A DNA stretch of 12,148 nucleotides from an uncultured Acetatifactor sp. (GTDB lineage: Bacteria; Bacillota; Clostridia; Lachnospirales; Lachnospiraceae). The DNA is taken from NCBI GenBank assembly GCA_934394515.1, contig CAKRRU010000076.1, positions 1 to 12,148 of the forward strand, in the 5' to 3' direction. The translations under genes were made by a program, and so were the position numbers. Under the pieces are notes generated by a model, which worked only from the letters and a program-made list of their open reading frames with translations, had not been told where the DNA came from and did not search any database. Below, piece after piece: positions 1-7,721 of the stretch. Every line of letters begins with the position of its first letter. The stretch's first letter is position 1.

Positions 1-273
1 GTTGTAGATAACGGCTGGAAGCCCAAGGATCTGCAGGTTGGACAGACCGGTAAGACCGTTCGTCCCCAGATCTACTTCGCAATCGGTATCTCCGGTGCAA
101 TCCAGCACGTAGCAGGTATGGAAGAATCTGATCTTATTGTTGCCATCAACAAGGATGAGACTGCTCCTATCTTCGATGTAGCTGACTATGGTATCGTAGG
201 AGATCTGAACAAGATCGTTCCCGCTCTGACCGAGCAGTTAAAGGCTGCAAAGGCTGAGAAGGCAGCAAACTAA
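1..273 (+). CDS. etfA: Electron transfer flavoprotein alpha subunit, C-terminal part (5' end outside window)
   Basis: The last 90 codons of EtfA, read in frame 1 to a TAA stop. EtfA pairs with EtfB and carries FAD in its C-terminal domain, passing electrons between flavoenzymes. The visible part is that FAD domain: GQTGKTVRP, then [10 protein letters not shown] (the ETF-alpha signature), [10 protein letters not shown] and DYGIVGDL, followed by a Lys/Ala-rich tail. In butyrate-forming Clostridia etfB-etfA usually ends the bcd (butyryl-CoA dehydrogenase) operon, where it takes part in electron bifurcation. That operon is probably just upstream, but this is inference because nothing before base 1 is visible. 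A terminator follows 31 bases after the stop, so this is the end of a transcription unit. Confidence 0.96.
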   Translation, partial: VVDNGWKPKDLQVGQTGKTVRPQIYFAIGISGAIQHVAGMEESDLIVAINKDETAPIFDVADYGIVGDLNKIVPALTEQLKAAKAEKAAN

Positions 274-304
274 GCTCTGGTTGTCAGATGCAGAAATAGA
301 TAAG

Positions 305-352
305 AACTCCGTCACGTTTCCGGAACTATCCGTGGACGTGATGGAGTTTTTT
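305..352 (+). terminator. Rho-independent terminator after etfA
   Basis: A 12-bp stem is formed by AACTCCGTCACG (305-316) and CGTGATGGAGTT (337-348), with one G-U pair. It has a 20-base loop and runs into TTTTTT at 347-352. It closes the etfA unit. Confidence 0.88.
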
Positions 353-587
353 GCAATAAGTAAAAGCAAGCATCGAAGATGAACAATTCATTGAATGGCG
401 AAAGAGGAAAGGGTGTAAATTTATTGCAAGTTTCTTACTGTGTGCTTGCACTGAATACCGCAACATAGTACAATGATAACTACCAGTAAGCATCAAAGAT
501 GCGGTTTTGCGATGGGGTTCTGAATAGTTATGTACAATGTAGAAATACCGGAGCATAAGAATGAGAAGAAATGTGAGATGAGACATC
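353..587 (+). promoter_or_regulatory. Intergenic leader of ybaK with candidate promoter and duplicated blocks
   Basis: The best sigma-A-like match is TTGCAC (446-451), a 17-base spacer, then TACAAT (469-474). The -10 is good and the -35 is weak. It would give a leader of about 105 bases. The -35 overlaps the right arm of an inverted repeat, TGCAAG (425-430) / CTTGCA (445-450), a possible operator. Sequence blocks recur: AAGCATCGAAGATG (368-381) and AAGCATCAAAGATG (488-501); CTGAATA at 451 and 520; GTACAATG at 468 and 532. The second copy contains the 13-base inverted repeat GCATCAAAGATGC (490-502). I see no gene here. The promoter is inferred from motif spacing only. Confidence 0.45.
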
Positions 588-1079
588 ATGGCAAAGCAAA
601 AAGAAGTGAAAACAAACGCGATGCGTATTCTGGAATCCCTGAAGATTCCTTATACACATCATACTTATGAATGTGAAGAGTTCGTGGATGGACTGCAGAT
701 TGCAGATAAACTGTCCCTGCCGTATGAACAGGTCTATAAGACGCTGGTTACAGTAGGAAATAGCAAGAACTATTTTGTATTTGTAATTCCGATCGCAGCA
801 GAACTGGATCTGAAAAAGGCTGCAAAATCCGTAGGAGAGAAAAACGTGGAAATGATCCATGTAAAGGACATCAATGCCATCACAGGCTATATCCGCGGCG
901 GATGCACTGCCATCGGCATGAAGAAGCAGTATGTGACCAGAATTGACGAAAGTGCGAAGACACAGGAACAGATCTATGTCAGCGGTGGTAAGATCGAATC
1001 CCAGATTCAGTTACGACCGGATGATCTGGCAAGGGCTGCAAAGGCGGAGTTTGCGGACATTGTCAGACAGGATGCCTGA
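588..1079 (+). CDS. ybaK: Cys-tRNA(Pro) deacylase, YbaK/EbsC family
   Basis: A 163-residue protein of the YbaK/EbsC trans-editing family, close to the usual ~160 residues. These cytoplasmic enzymes hydrolyse Cys (and sometimes Ala) from mischarged tRNA(Pro), guarding proline codons. Family marks in order: TNAMRILE near residue 10; QVYKTLV with Lys51, matching the essential lysine of characterised YbaK; FVIPIAAELDLKKAAK around 65-80; IRGGCTAIGMKK at 102-113, the conserved glycine-rich loop; and VSGGKIESQIQLRPDDL at 131-147. The ATG at 588 has only a modest GA-rich ribosome site (575-583). The next gene starts 42 bases on with no terminator between, so the two probably share a transcript. Function is well supported by motifs; the exact substrate is family knowledge. 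Confidence 0.94.
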   Translation: MAKQKEVKTNAMRILESLKIPYTHHTYECEEFVDGLQIADKLSLPYEQVYKTLVTVGNSKNYFVFVIPIAAELDLKKAAKSVGEKNVEMIHVKDINAITGYIRGGCTAIGMKKQYVTRIDESAKTQEQIYVSGGKIESQIQLRPDDLARAAKAEFADIVRQDA

Positions 1080-1121
1080 ACTACATAATATGGGAAACCA
1101 ATAGAAAGGTACACAGAGTAC

Positions 1122-2222
1122 ATGGAAAAAGAGAAAACAATCCTCGATTACGACACTGTAGCACTTGATGAAGCGCAGGATGCGGTGATCATTATAGATC
1201 AGACATTACTTCCCGGCAAAATAGAATTGATTGCATTACATACGGCACAGGAGATGTGGGATGCCATTTACCTGCTGAAGGTCAGGGGAGCGCCTGCCAT
1301 CGGTGTAGCAGCGGCACTTGGAATTTATCTGCTGGCGAACCGCATCGAGACCGAAGATTTTGAAGTGTTTTATCAGAAGTTTACAGAATATAAGGAGTAT
1401 CTCGATTCTTCCAGACCGACAGCCGTGAATCTGTCCTGGGCATTGAAACGGATGGACGCTGTTGCTGTGAAGGCAGGCAGAGAAGAACACAGGACAGTCT
1501 CAGAAGTGAAAGAAATCCTGCATGATGAGGCATTGAAAATACGCTCGGAAGATGTAGAAGTATGCCGAAAAATCGGAGAATTCGGACTGGAACTGGTAAA
1601 ACCGGGTGACGGCATCTTAACCCATTGTAATGCAGGACAACTTGCAACAGTGAAATACGGAACCGCTACCGCACCGATTTATCTGGGACAGGAGAGAGGC
1701 TACAATTTCCATGTGTTTGCGGATGAGACAAGACCTCTGTTGCAGGGAGCCAGACTGACAGCGTTTGAATTGCATTCCGCAGGCGTGGATGTGACACTGA
1801 TCTGCGACAATATGTCAGCGTCCGTGATGTCCAAAGGCTGGGTGCAGGCAGTGTTTGTAGGCTGTGACAGAGTGGCGGCAAATGGAGATACGGCAAACAA
1901 GATCGGTACCAGCGTAGTGGCTGCTGTGGCGAAGCAGTATGGTGTGCCGGTATATATCTGCGCACCGACTTCTACAATCGATATGGCGACGGCAACCGGA
2001 GCAGATATCTGCATCGAACAGCGCAAGGCAGAAGAAGTCACCGAGATGTGGTACAAGGAGCGCATGGCACCGGACGGTGTGAAAGTATACAATCCGGCTT
2101 TTGATGTCACAGATCATGAACTGATCGCCGGAATCGTAACGGAGTACGGCGTGGCGCGGGCACCTTATACCGAGAGCCTTGCAAAGATCATGGAAATAGA
2201 AAGCGGACACAGAATGGTATAA
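1122..2222 (+). CDS. mtnA: S-methyl-5-thioribose-1-phosphate isomerase
   Basis: A 366-residue aldose-ketose isomerase that turns methylthioribose-1-phosphate into methylthioribulose-1-phosphate in 5'-methylthioadenosine salvage, within the eIF2B-like fold. Signatures in order: VRGAPAIGVAAALG at 54-67, NLSWALKRM at 103-111, ILTHCNAGQLAT at 165-176 with the catalytic-type Cys169, DETRPLLQGARLTA at 201-214, and GCDRVAANGDTANKIGT at 247-263 with the general-acid Asp249. VYNPAFDVT and the ITEYGV-like end follow. Length is normal for MtnA (about 350). The ribosome site GAAAGG (1104-1109) lies somewhat far from the ATG. Neighbours do not include mtnK, mtnB or a class II aldolase, so the partner enzymes must be elsewhere if the pathway is complete. 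An eIF2B-type or ribose-1,5-bisphosphate isomerase is less likely because both MtnA catalytic motifs are intact. Confidence 0.96.
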   Translation: MEKEKTILDYDTVALDEAQDAVIIIDQTLLPGKIELIALHTAQEMWDAIYLLKVRGAPAIGVAAALGIYLLANRIETEDFEVFYQKFTEYKEYLDSSRPTAVNLSWALKRMDAVAVKAGREEHRTVSEVKEILHDEALKIRSEDVEVCRKIGEFGLELVKPGDGILTHCNAGQLATVKYGTATAPIYLGQERGYNFHVFADETRPLLQGARLTAFELHSAGVDVTLICDNMSASVMSKGWVQAVFVGCDRVAANGDTANKIGTSVVAAVAKQYGVPVYICAPTSTIDMATATGADICIEQRKAEEVTEMWYKERMAPDGVKVYNPAFDVTDHELIAGIVTEYGVARAPYTESLAKIMEIESGHRMV

Positions 2223-2244
2223 ATGAAAGAAGCTGTAATTAGCA

Positions 2245-2278
2245 TTGACAGAATGGTGGTTAGAAAAATTTGTAACAT
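2245..2278 (+). promoter_or_regulatory. Possible weak promoter before the cysteine-cluster gene
   Basis: A perfect TTGACA hexamer lies at 2245-2250 in the 138-base gap after mtnA. No good -10 lies at 17 bases; TAACAT (2273-2278) is 22 bases away, which is too far for a normal promoter. The gap shows no terminator. The downstream genes may therefore be read from here or from the ybaK-mtnA transcript. Confidence 0.2.
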
Positions 2279-2360
2279 AAAGTGGGCTCGCAAAAAAACG
2301 GACGATTAAGAAAAATGCAGGTACAAAAGTTCGGAACGGGCAGTACAGGAAGGAACAAAT

Positions 2361-3023
2361 ATGAAGCGAAATGTCAGCCTAGAAGAGATTTCCGACGGAC
2401 ATTTATATAAAGCAAATGATATGGTGAAGGCGGATTGCGGAGGCTGTGCGGGGTGTTCGCAGTGCTGTCACGGCATGGGGGCTTCCATCATTCTGGATCC
2501 TTATGATGTATACCGCCTGACGACGGGACTCGGCGTAAGTATGCAGGAGCTGCTGTCGACTGCGGTGGAACTGAATGTCGTAGACGGCGTGATCCTGCCG
2601 AACCTGAAGATGCAGGGAGAAGAGGAAGCCTGTGCTTATCTGGATGCGGAGGGAAGATGCAGTATTCATCCGTACCGGCCCGGAATCTGCCGGATGTTTC
2701 CGCTTGGAAGATATTATGAGAACGGGGGATTTTCCTATTTTCTCCAGACCGGAGAATGTGCGAAGGAAAATCGCAGCAAGGTGAAGGTCAGCAAATGGAT
2801 CGATACCCCGGAACTGACGAGAAACCAACAATTTACCATACAATGGCATGATCTGCTGCGTGCCATGGAAGAAAGCTTAGCAGGAAAAGACGCAGGGAAA
2901 CAGCGGGAGGAGAACCTTTTACTGTTGCGTTTGTTTTATTTATTGCCGTATCAGGGGACCGGTGATTTTTATACACAATTCGCAGAAAGAGAGGCATATT
3001 GGAATGAACAAAAACAGATTTGA
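2361..3023 (+). CDS. YkgJ-type cysteine-cluster (zinc/iron-chelating) protein
   Basis: A 220-residue soluble protein of the CxxCxxCC 'putative zinc- or iron-chelating' family (YkgJ-like). A first cluster lies at Cys26, 29, 32, 35 and 36 ([11 protein letters not shown]). A second set, Cys91, Cys100 and Cys110, sits in the context [27 protein letters not shown], split here as residues 90-107 and 108-116, and Cys133 follows (GECAK). This arrangement is typical of the family; the bound metal and biochemical role are not established in general. The start is fixed by AGGAAGGA (2348-2355), about six bases before the ATG. The 3' end overlaps the start of the chemoreceptor gene by 20 bases, suggesting translational coupling. 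A redox or metal-linked accessory role is conceivable but unproven. Confidence 0.85.
   Translation: MKRNVSLEEISDGHLYKANDMVKADCGGCAGCSQCCHGMGASIILDPYDVYRLTTGLGVSMQELLSTAVELNVVDGVILPNLKMQGEEEACAYLDAEGRCSIHPYRPGICRMFPLGRYYENGGFSYFLQTGECAKENRSKVKVSKWIDTPELTRNQQFTIQWHDLLRAMEESLAGKDAGKQREENLLLLRLFYLLPYQGTGDFYTQFAEREAYWNEQKQI
2984..2994 (+). promoter_or_regulatory. Ribosome binding site that decides the chemoreceptor start
   Basis: The purine run AGAAAGAGAGG ends nine bases before the ATG at 3004, inside the upstream gene. A GTG at 2962 in the same frame would add 14 residues ([14 protein letters not shown]), but AGGGGACC lies too close to it. The ATG at 3004 starts a protein whose N-terminus fits a chemoreceptor, so I chose it. 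Confidence 0.7.
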
Positions 3024-4773
3024 CAAATTAAACAAGCTCCCTATTGAGAAGCGTTTATTGCTGGTATTTCGCAAGACTTCATTATTATTGAGCGCAACGG
3101 GCATCATTGCCTGTATCGCTATGGGAATCGTAAGCTACCAGTATTCTTACGCATTGCGCCATTACGGCTTTGCTCAGGGAGATATCGGCAAAGCGATGAT
3201 CGTTATTGCGGAGATGCGCAGTGAGACCCGTGCGGCGATCGGTTATGATGATGCTGATCTGATGCAGAAGTCGGTCAGCGCACATGATCAGACCGCGGAG
3301 CAGCTGGATACCTATATTAGCGGTCTGGAAGACGATATTATCTCTGATCAGGCAAAAGCGGACTATGAACAGATCAAAGAAGGCGCAGCTTCCTATCAGC
3401 AGATCGAGAAGCAGGTATTGGAATTAGGAACTTCTTCTGATGCAGCCGACAGGCTCAAAGCACAGCAAATGGCAAGTGAGCAGCTTGATCCCGTATTCCG
3501 GCAGGTATATGCGGCAATGACCGATCTGCTGGACAGCAGCGTGGAGAACGGCAATGCCATGGAAAAGAAGCTGGATGTTTTCAGAGTACTTATTTTTGTG
3601 GTGATTTTGCTGATCATTGTGTTGGGCTTTGTGGGTGCCGAACAGGCGGGAAAAAATATCGCGCGGAAAATTGCCCGTCCTCTGAAGGCATTGGCGGACA
3701 GACTGAAGGGATTTGCTTCCGGAGACCTGTCCTCAGAATTCCCGGTCGTGGATACAGAGGATGAAGTGGCTGACATGACGGAGGAAGCCACGCAGATGGC
3801 GGACAATCTCCGGAGGATCATCGAGGATGTGAACCAGGCACTGACAGCCATGGCAAACGGTGACTGGACGGTAAAATTCCGTTATCCGGATCTGTACGTG
3901 GGAGATCTGGAAGAACTGAAGCAGGCACTTCGCGATATGAAATATAAGATGAATGAAGCGTTGTACAATGTAGATGAGGTATCCGGACAGGTGTCCATGG
4001 GCGCCGGAAGTCTGGCAGATGCCGCACAGTCTCTGGCAGAAGGTGCTACGGAACAGGCAGGCGCTGTACAGCAGCTGCAGGCTACGATCACGAATATTAC
4101 CGCAATGGTGGATAATACCGCGGAACATACCAGGAATTCCAGCAAACAGGCAAAAGAGTATTCTCAGAAAGCGGAGGAAGGACGTCAGGAGATGAACCGA
4201 CTCATGGAGATCATGGGACGGATCAACGAGACTTCCGAGAAAATCAGTAATATCATCGGTGAGATCGAAGATATTGCCAGTCAGACCAACCTGCTGTCCC
4301 TGAATGCGTCCATTGAGGCAGCCAGAGCCGGAGAGGCAGGCAGAGGCTTCGCAGTGGTAGCAGACCAGATCGGCAAGCTGGCGGAGCAGAGCGCACAGTC
4401 CGCAGTCAATACCAGAGACTTGATCGGTGGCACCCTGGAGGAAATTCATGCAGGTAATGATGCCGTAGATCATGTATTCAGGTCACTGAGTGACATCGTG
4501 GACGGAGTACAGAAGATCGCACAGGATTCGGAAGAACTGACCCAGATCTCCGCAACCCAGGCAGATGCCATGAATCAGGCGGAGAGTGGTGTGACCCAGA
4601 TCTCCGAGATCGTACAGTCCAATTCCGCTGCGGCAGAAGAATTGTCCGCGACCAGCGAGGAACTGTTGGCGCAGTCTGAGAATATGACGAATCTGGTAAA
4701 GCAGTTTCATCTGATCGATGCCAAGAAGGTTCAGGCTAGAAAACAGGAAGAAAAACAGGAAACAAAACAGTAA
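3004..4773 (+). CDS. Methyl-accepting chemotaxis protein (two-TM chemoreceptor)
   Basis: A 589-residue transmembrane chemoreceptor that senses an extracellular cue and controls the CheA kinase. Order: short basic N-terminus; TM1 about 26-47; extracytoplasmic all-helical region about 48-193, looking like a four-helix-bundle (4HB_MCP) sensor rather than a Cache domain; TM2 about 194-212; HAMP about 213-277 ([15 protein letters not shown]); a second, divergent HAMP-like unit about 278-325 (NGDWTVKF); then the long signalling coiled coil. The kinase-binding hairpin tip is clear at 421-463: [20 protein letters not shown] followed by [20 protein letters not shown]. The C-terminus is a Gln/Glu/Lys tail ([10 protein letters not shown]) with no CheR-binding pentapeptide. 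It overlaps the preceding gene by 20 bases and the Lon-like gene starts 63 bases later. The ligand is unknown. Confidence 0.96.
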   Translation: MNKNRFDKLNKLPIEKRLLLVFRKTSLLLSATGIIACIAMGIVSYQYSYALRHYGFAQGDIGKAMIVIAEMRSETRAAIGYDDADLMQKSVSAHDQTAEQLDTYISGLEDDIISDQAKADYEQIKEGAASYQQIEKQVLELGTSSDAADRLKAQQMASEQLDPVFRQVYAAMTDLLDSSVENGNAMEKKLDVFRVLIFVVILLIIVLGFVGAEQAGKNIARKIARPLKALADRLKGFASGDLSSEFPVVDTEDEVADMTEEATQMADNLRRIIEDVNQALTAMANGDWTVKFRYPDLYVGDLEELKQALRDMKYKMNEALYNVDEVSGQVSMGAGSLADAAQSLAEGATEQAGAVQQLQATITNITAMVDNTAEHTRNSSKQAKEYSQKAEEGRQEMNRLMEIMGRINETSEKISNIIGEIEDIASQTNLLSLNASIEAARAGEAGRGFAVVADQIGKLAEQSAQSAVNTRDLIGGTLEEIHAGNDAVDHVFRSLSDIVDGVQKIAQDSEELTQISATQADAMNQAESGVTQISEIVQSNSAAAEELSATSEELLAQSENMTNLVKQFHLIDAKKVQARKQEEKQETKQ

Positions 4774-4836
4774 GCAGAGAAGAAAGAAGCCAAAGCAGGA
4801 AGGATATGCTTTGAAATAAGCAAAAGGAGAAAAACT

Positions 4837-6327
4837 ATGCCGGTATTTGATTTCAGCAGCACCTCCGAAGAAGAGAAAAAGCAGGATCCGGTGTGTACCT
4901 ATACCACATTCCGTTCCAATGAGTCCGGGGCAAGCCCGGAGAAACCGATCTTAGTGCTGGACAACAGTGCAAATCAATGGAAACACCACGCGACAGGTGT
5001 GTTCGGCAACCAGAGCAAGCGGACCAATTTTGAATTTAAAGAAGAAGGCAGCAGCGCTTATGCGGACATTCTGAAAATCGATGCAAGATTTGTCAGCCTG
5101 ATCAAGTGGCTTGGTGAGAATCATATCCATGTGCGTCTTTCCGGAGAAAATCGTCCGGACGGTTATGCTGTATATAAGATTCGGGAGACTGCTTTTGGCG
5201 GCGGTACCAAGCTTTCTGCGGAGGACGGATTTTTACAGTTCATGATGGAACGGCTTTTTGCAAGCAGTGCTCCCGCGGAGGAAGAACAGGGCGAGGAGGA
5301 AGATGAAGACGGCGATGATATGAAGCTCACCAGCATTCAGAGCATCTCCGATTTCATGACCTGTGCAGGGCGTACTATGCCGGAAAATATCCGCCTGTGG
5401 GCGAGAAGGAACCTGGCGGTGGCGAGATCCCACGAGGTGTCTCCGGAAGAGAGAAGACATGCCCAGAGAGCATTGTCCATCATGATGAATATCCAGTGGA
5501 AGGGCAACTATTTTGAGGCAATTGATCCCGTGGAAGCCAGACGGATCCTGGATGAGGAGCTGTATGGCATGGAACGGGTCAAGCAGAGAATCATGGAGAC
5601 GATTATCCAGATCAACCGTACCCATACGCTGCCGGCATACGGACTGCTTCTGGTGGGACCGGCGGGAACCGGTAAATCCCAGATCGCTTATGCGGTGGCA
5701 AGAATTTTGAAATTGCCATGGACGACCCTGGACATGAGTTCCATCAATGATCCGGAACAGCTGACCGGAAGCTCCAGAATCTATGCCAATGCCAAGCCCG
5801 GTATCATTATGGAAGCATTTTCCATGGCCGGAGAATCCAATCTGGTATTTATCATCAATGAGCTGGACAAGGCGGCAAGCGGCAAGGGCAACGGCAATCC
5901 GGCGGATGTGCTTTTGACATTGCTGGATAATCTGGGCTTCACGGACAATTATATGGAATGTACCGTACCTACCTTTGGCGTCTATCCGATTGCCACTGCC
6001 AATGACAAGGAACAGATCAGCGCACCGTTAATGTCCCGTTTTGCGGTGATCGACATCCCGGATTATACCCCGGAAGAGAAGAAGATTATCTTCTCTAAGT
6101 TTGCGCTGCCGAAGGTATTGAAGCGTATCGGTTTGAAAGAAAATGAGTGTATCGTTACCGAAGAAGGTCTGGATGAAGTGGTAGAGATCTATTCCAATAC
6201 CAGCGGTATCCGTGATCTGGAGCAGGCAGCGGAGCATCTGGCAGCCAATGCTTTATATCAGATCGAAGTGGACGGATTAAAAGAAGTCGTATTTGACGCA
6301 GAGAAGGTCAGAAAATTATTCTTGTAA
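4837..6327 (+). CDS. Lon-like AAA+ ATPase without protease domain
   Basis: A 496-residue protein whose residues about 230-496 match the ATPase module of Lon. In order: RRILDEELYGMERVKQRI (235-252, as in Lon before the P-loop); Walker A GPAGTGKS (274-281); Walker B region VFIINELDKA (337-346); NPADVLLTLLD (354-364); sensor 1 IATAND with Asn389; MSRF with likely Arg finger Arg401; sensor 2 SGIRDLE with Arg459. The protein stops where Lon's Ser/Lys peptidase would begin, and the N-terminal ~160 residues are not the Lon N domain. An acidic linker (EEEQGEEEDEDGDD) spans 148-161. The Walker B Asp is replaced by Asn341 (AAT at 5857-5859), while the catalytic Glu342 is kept. A good ribosome site (AAAGGAG) precedes the ATG. 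It is probably an ATP-driven remodelling protein with an unknown target; linkage to the chemoreceptor is by position only. Confidence 0.85.
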   Translation: MPVFDFSSTSEEEKKQDPVCTYTTFRSNESGASPEKPILVLDNSANQWKHHATGVFGNQSKRTNFEFKEEGSSAYADILKIDARFVSLIKWLGENHIHVRLSGENRPDGYAVYKIRETAFGGGTKLSAEDGFLQFMMERLFASSAPAEEEQGEEEDEDGDDMKLTSIQSISDFMTCAGRTMPENIRLWARRNLAVARSHEVSPEERRHAQRALSIMMNIQWKGNYFEAIDPVEARRILDEELYGMERVKQRIMETIIQINRTHTLPAYGLLLVGPAGTGKSQIAYAVARILKLPWTTLDMSSINDPEQLTGSSRIYANAKPGIIMEAFSMAGESNLVFIINELDKAASGKGNGNPADVLLTLLDNLGFTDNYMECTVPTFGVYPIATANDKEQISAPLMSRFAVIDIPDYTPEEKKIIFSKFALPKVLKRIGLKENECIVTEEGLDEVVEIYSNTSGIRDLEQAAEHLAANALYQIEVDGLKEVVFDAEKVRKLFL

Positions 6328-6333
6328 TGAAAG

Positions 6334-6376
6334 GAAGCAGGTAATCGTGCCCGGCCCGGAACGATTGCCTGCTTCT
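6334..6376 (+). terminator. Hairpin terminator after the Lon-like ATPase gene
   Basis: The arms GAAGCAGGTAATCGT (6334-6348) and ACGATTGCCTGCTTC (6361-6375) pair over 15 bp with one G-U, around a 12-base GC-rich loop. The T tail is poor (TTGTG), so termination may be incomplete. It starts six bases after the stop codon. Confidence 0.65.
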
Positions 6377-6458
6377 TGTGCGTAGGCGATGTAAAATACG
6401 TGCTGCGGACAAGTGAAATAGATAATTGAAATATATATGGGAAGAGAGAGGGACAATC

Positions 6459-7673
6459 ATGGGATTACCACAGATCATCAACAGCTTATTGGAGAACGAT
6501 ATGTACAAATTCTCCATGGGACAGTGCATTTATCATCAGTTCAGCGGTTATAAGACCACATGGACCTTTAAGTGCAGAAATACTGATGTATTTTTCACCC
6601 CGGAGATGGTGGAAGAGATCAAGGCACAGATCAAGGCATATTGCGGTCTCAGATTTACAGAGGAGGAACTGAATTATCTTGAAAATGTGACATGGATCAA
6701 GGGATCCTATGTGGATTTCCTGCGGTTGTGGCAGCCAAGATATGAGGATTTTGAGATCGGTATGGATGCGGCATGCGGACTTACCATCGAGACGAAAGGT
6801 TCCTGGCTGAATACGTCTATGTATGAGATTCCGACGCTGGCAATCGTGAACGAAGTCTTTTTCCGGATGAACTATGATTATGAGGAGCTGTATGCTTCTT
6901 TCCGCGAGCGGCTGACGGATAAAGTGCAGAAACTTGTTGACGGCACATACTGCCTTGGCAATTTCAGTGAATTTGGGCTGCGCAGACGTCTGTCCGCGGA
7001 AGCACAGGAGCTGGCGGTGAAGGAACTGGTTGCCCATAACGGAGCGTATCAGGAGTCTAAGTGCATCGGAACTTCCAATGTATATCTGGCTAAAAAATGG
7101 AACGTAACGCCGGTAGGAACTATGGCGCACGAGTGGATCATGTGTACCGGACAGGGCAATCACAAACACAATCCGGCATATTCCAACTGGTATGCGTTGG
7201 ATGCCTGGGTGAAAGAATATGGCGTGTTAAACGGAATCGCCTTAACCGACACCATTACCACAGACTGCTTCCTGAAAGACTTCCAGCTGACCTATTCCAC
7301 ATTGTTTTCCGGTGTGCGTCACGACAGTGGGGATCCTTTTGCCTGGGGAGAGAAGATGATCGCACATTATCAGTCTCTCGGAATCAATCCGAAGACCAAA
7401 ACACTGTTATTCAGCGACAGCCTGGATTTTGAACGCGCCAACGAGCTGCGAAAAGCCTTCAAGGACCGTGTCACGGTGGCTTTCGGTATCGGCACTTACA
7501 TTGCCAACGATACTTGTGAGGAGGCACTGAACATCGTTATGAAGACGACGGCCTGCAACGGTATGGACGTGGCGAAAATCTCTGATACGCCGGGAAAAGA
7601 AATGTGCAAGAACGAGGATTATGTGGATTATCTTACCAGATGCATTAAGTGGAGGATGGAGCACGACAGATAA
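6459..7673 (+). CDS. pncB: Nicotinate phosphoribosyltransferase
   Basis: A 404-residue cytoplasmic enzyme that joins nicotinate and PRPP, with ATP, to make nicotinate mononucleotide in the NAD salvage (Preiss-Handler) pathway. Marks in order: LLENDMYKFSMGQ at 10-22; GTMAHEW at 220-226, with His224 matching the histidine phosphorylated in characterised PncB; LTDTITTDCFL at 262-272; GVRHDSGDPFAWG at 285-297; LLFSDSLDF at 316-324; FGIGTYIANDT at 342-352; and the C-terminal NIVMKTTACNGMDVAKISDT. The length is typical. I chose the ATG at 6459, with AGAGAGGG (6445-6452) six bases before it; an in-frame TTG at 6426 would add 11 residues but has no ribosome site. An acyltransferase gene follows after 48 bases without a terminator. 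Well supported. Confidence 0.96.
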   Translation: MGLPQIINSLLENDMYKFSMGQCIYHQFSGYKTTWTFKCRNTDVFFTPEMVEEIKAQIKAYCGLRFTEEELNYLENVTWIKGSYVDFLRLWQPRYEDFEIGMDAACGLTIETKGSWLNTSMYEIPTLAIVNEVFFRMNYDYEELYASFRERLTDKVQKLVDGTYCLGNFSEFGLRRRLSAEAQELAVKELVAHNGAYQESKCIGTSNVYLAKKWNVTPVGTMAHEWIMCTGQGNHKHNPAYSNWYALDAWVKEYGVLNGIALTDTITTDCFLKDFQLTYSTLFSGVRHDSGDPFAWGEKMIAHYQSLGINPKTKTLLFSDSLDFERANELRKAFKDRVTVAFGIGTYIANDTCEEALNIVMKTTACNGMDVAKISDTPGKEMCKNEDYVDYLTRCIKWRMEHDR

Positions 7674-7721
7674 AACAGTTACTGATACACACTAGATAAA
7701 ATATAAGCAGTGGAAATGTGA

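Noticed and set aside
446..474. Idea that the ybaK leader is a riboswitch
   Set aside because: Only small hairpins are visible and no known riboswitch core was recognised; a promoter plus repeats explains the sequence better.
1700..2110. Minus-strand frames within mtnA
   Set aside because: All are mirror frames of a clear MtnA; none has a ribosome site or recognisable motif.
2962..3003. GTG start giving the chemoreceptor 14 more residues
   Set aside because: AGGGGACC lies too close to the GTG, while ATG 3004 has a well-spaced purine-rich ribosome site and gives a normal receptor N-terminus.
3733..4473. 246-codon frame on the minus strand inside the chemoreceptor gene
   Set aside because: It is antisense to a strongly conserved coding region, is rich in Cys, His and Leu as expected of a shadow frame, and shows no domain.
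6426..6458. TTG start for pncB
   Set aside because: No ribosome site precedes it; AGAGAGGG is six bases before ATG 6459, and MGLPQIINSLLENDMYKFSM is the normal opening.
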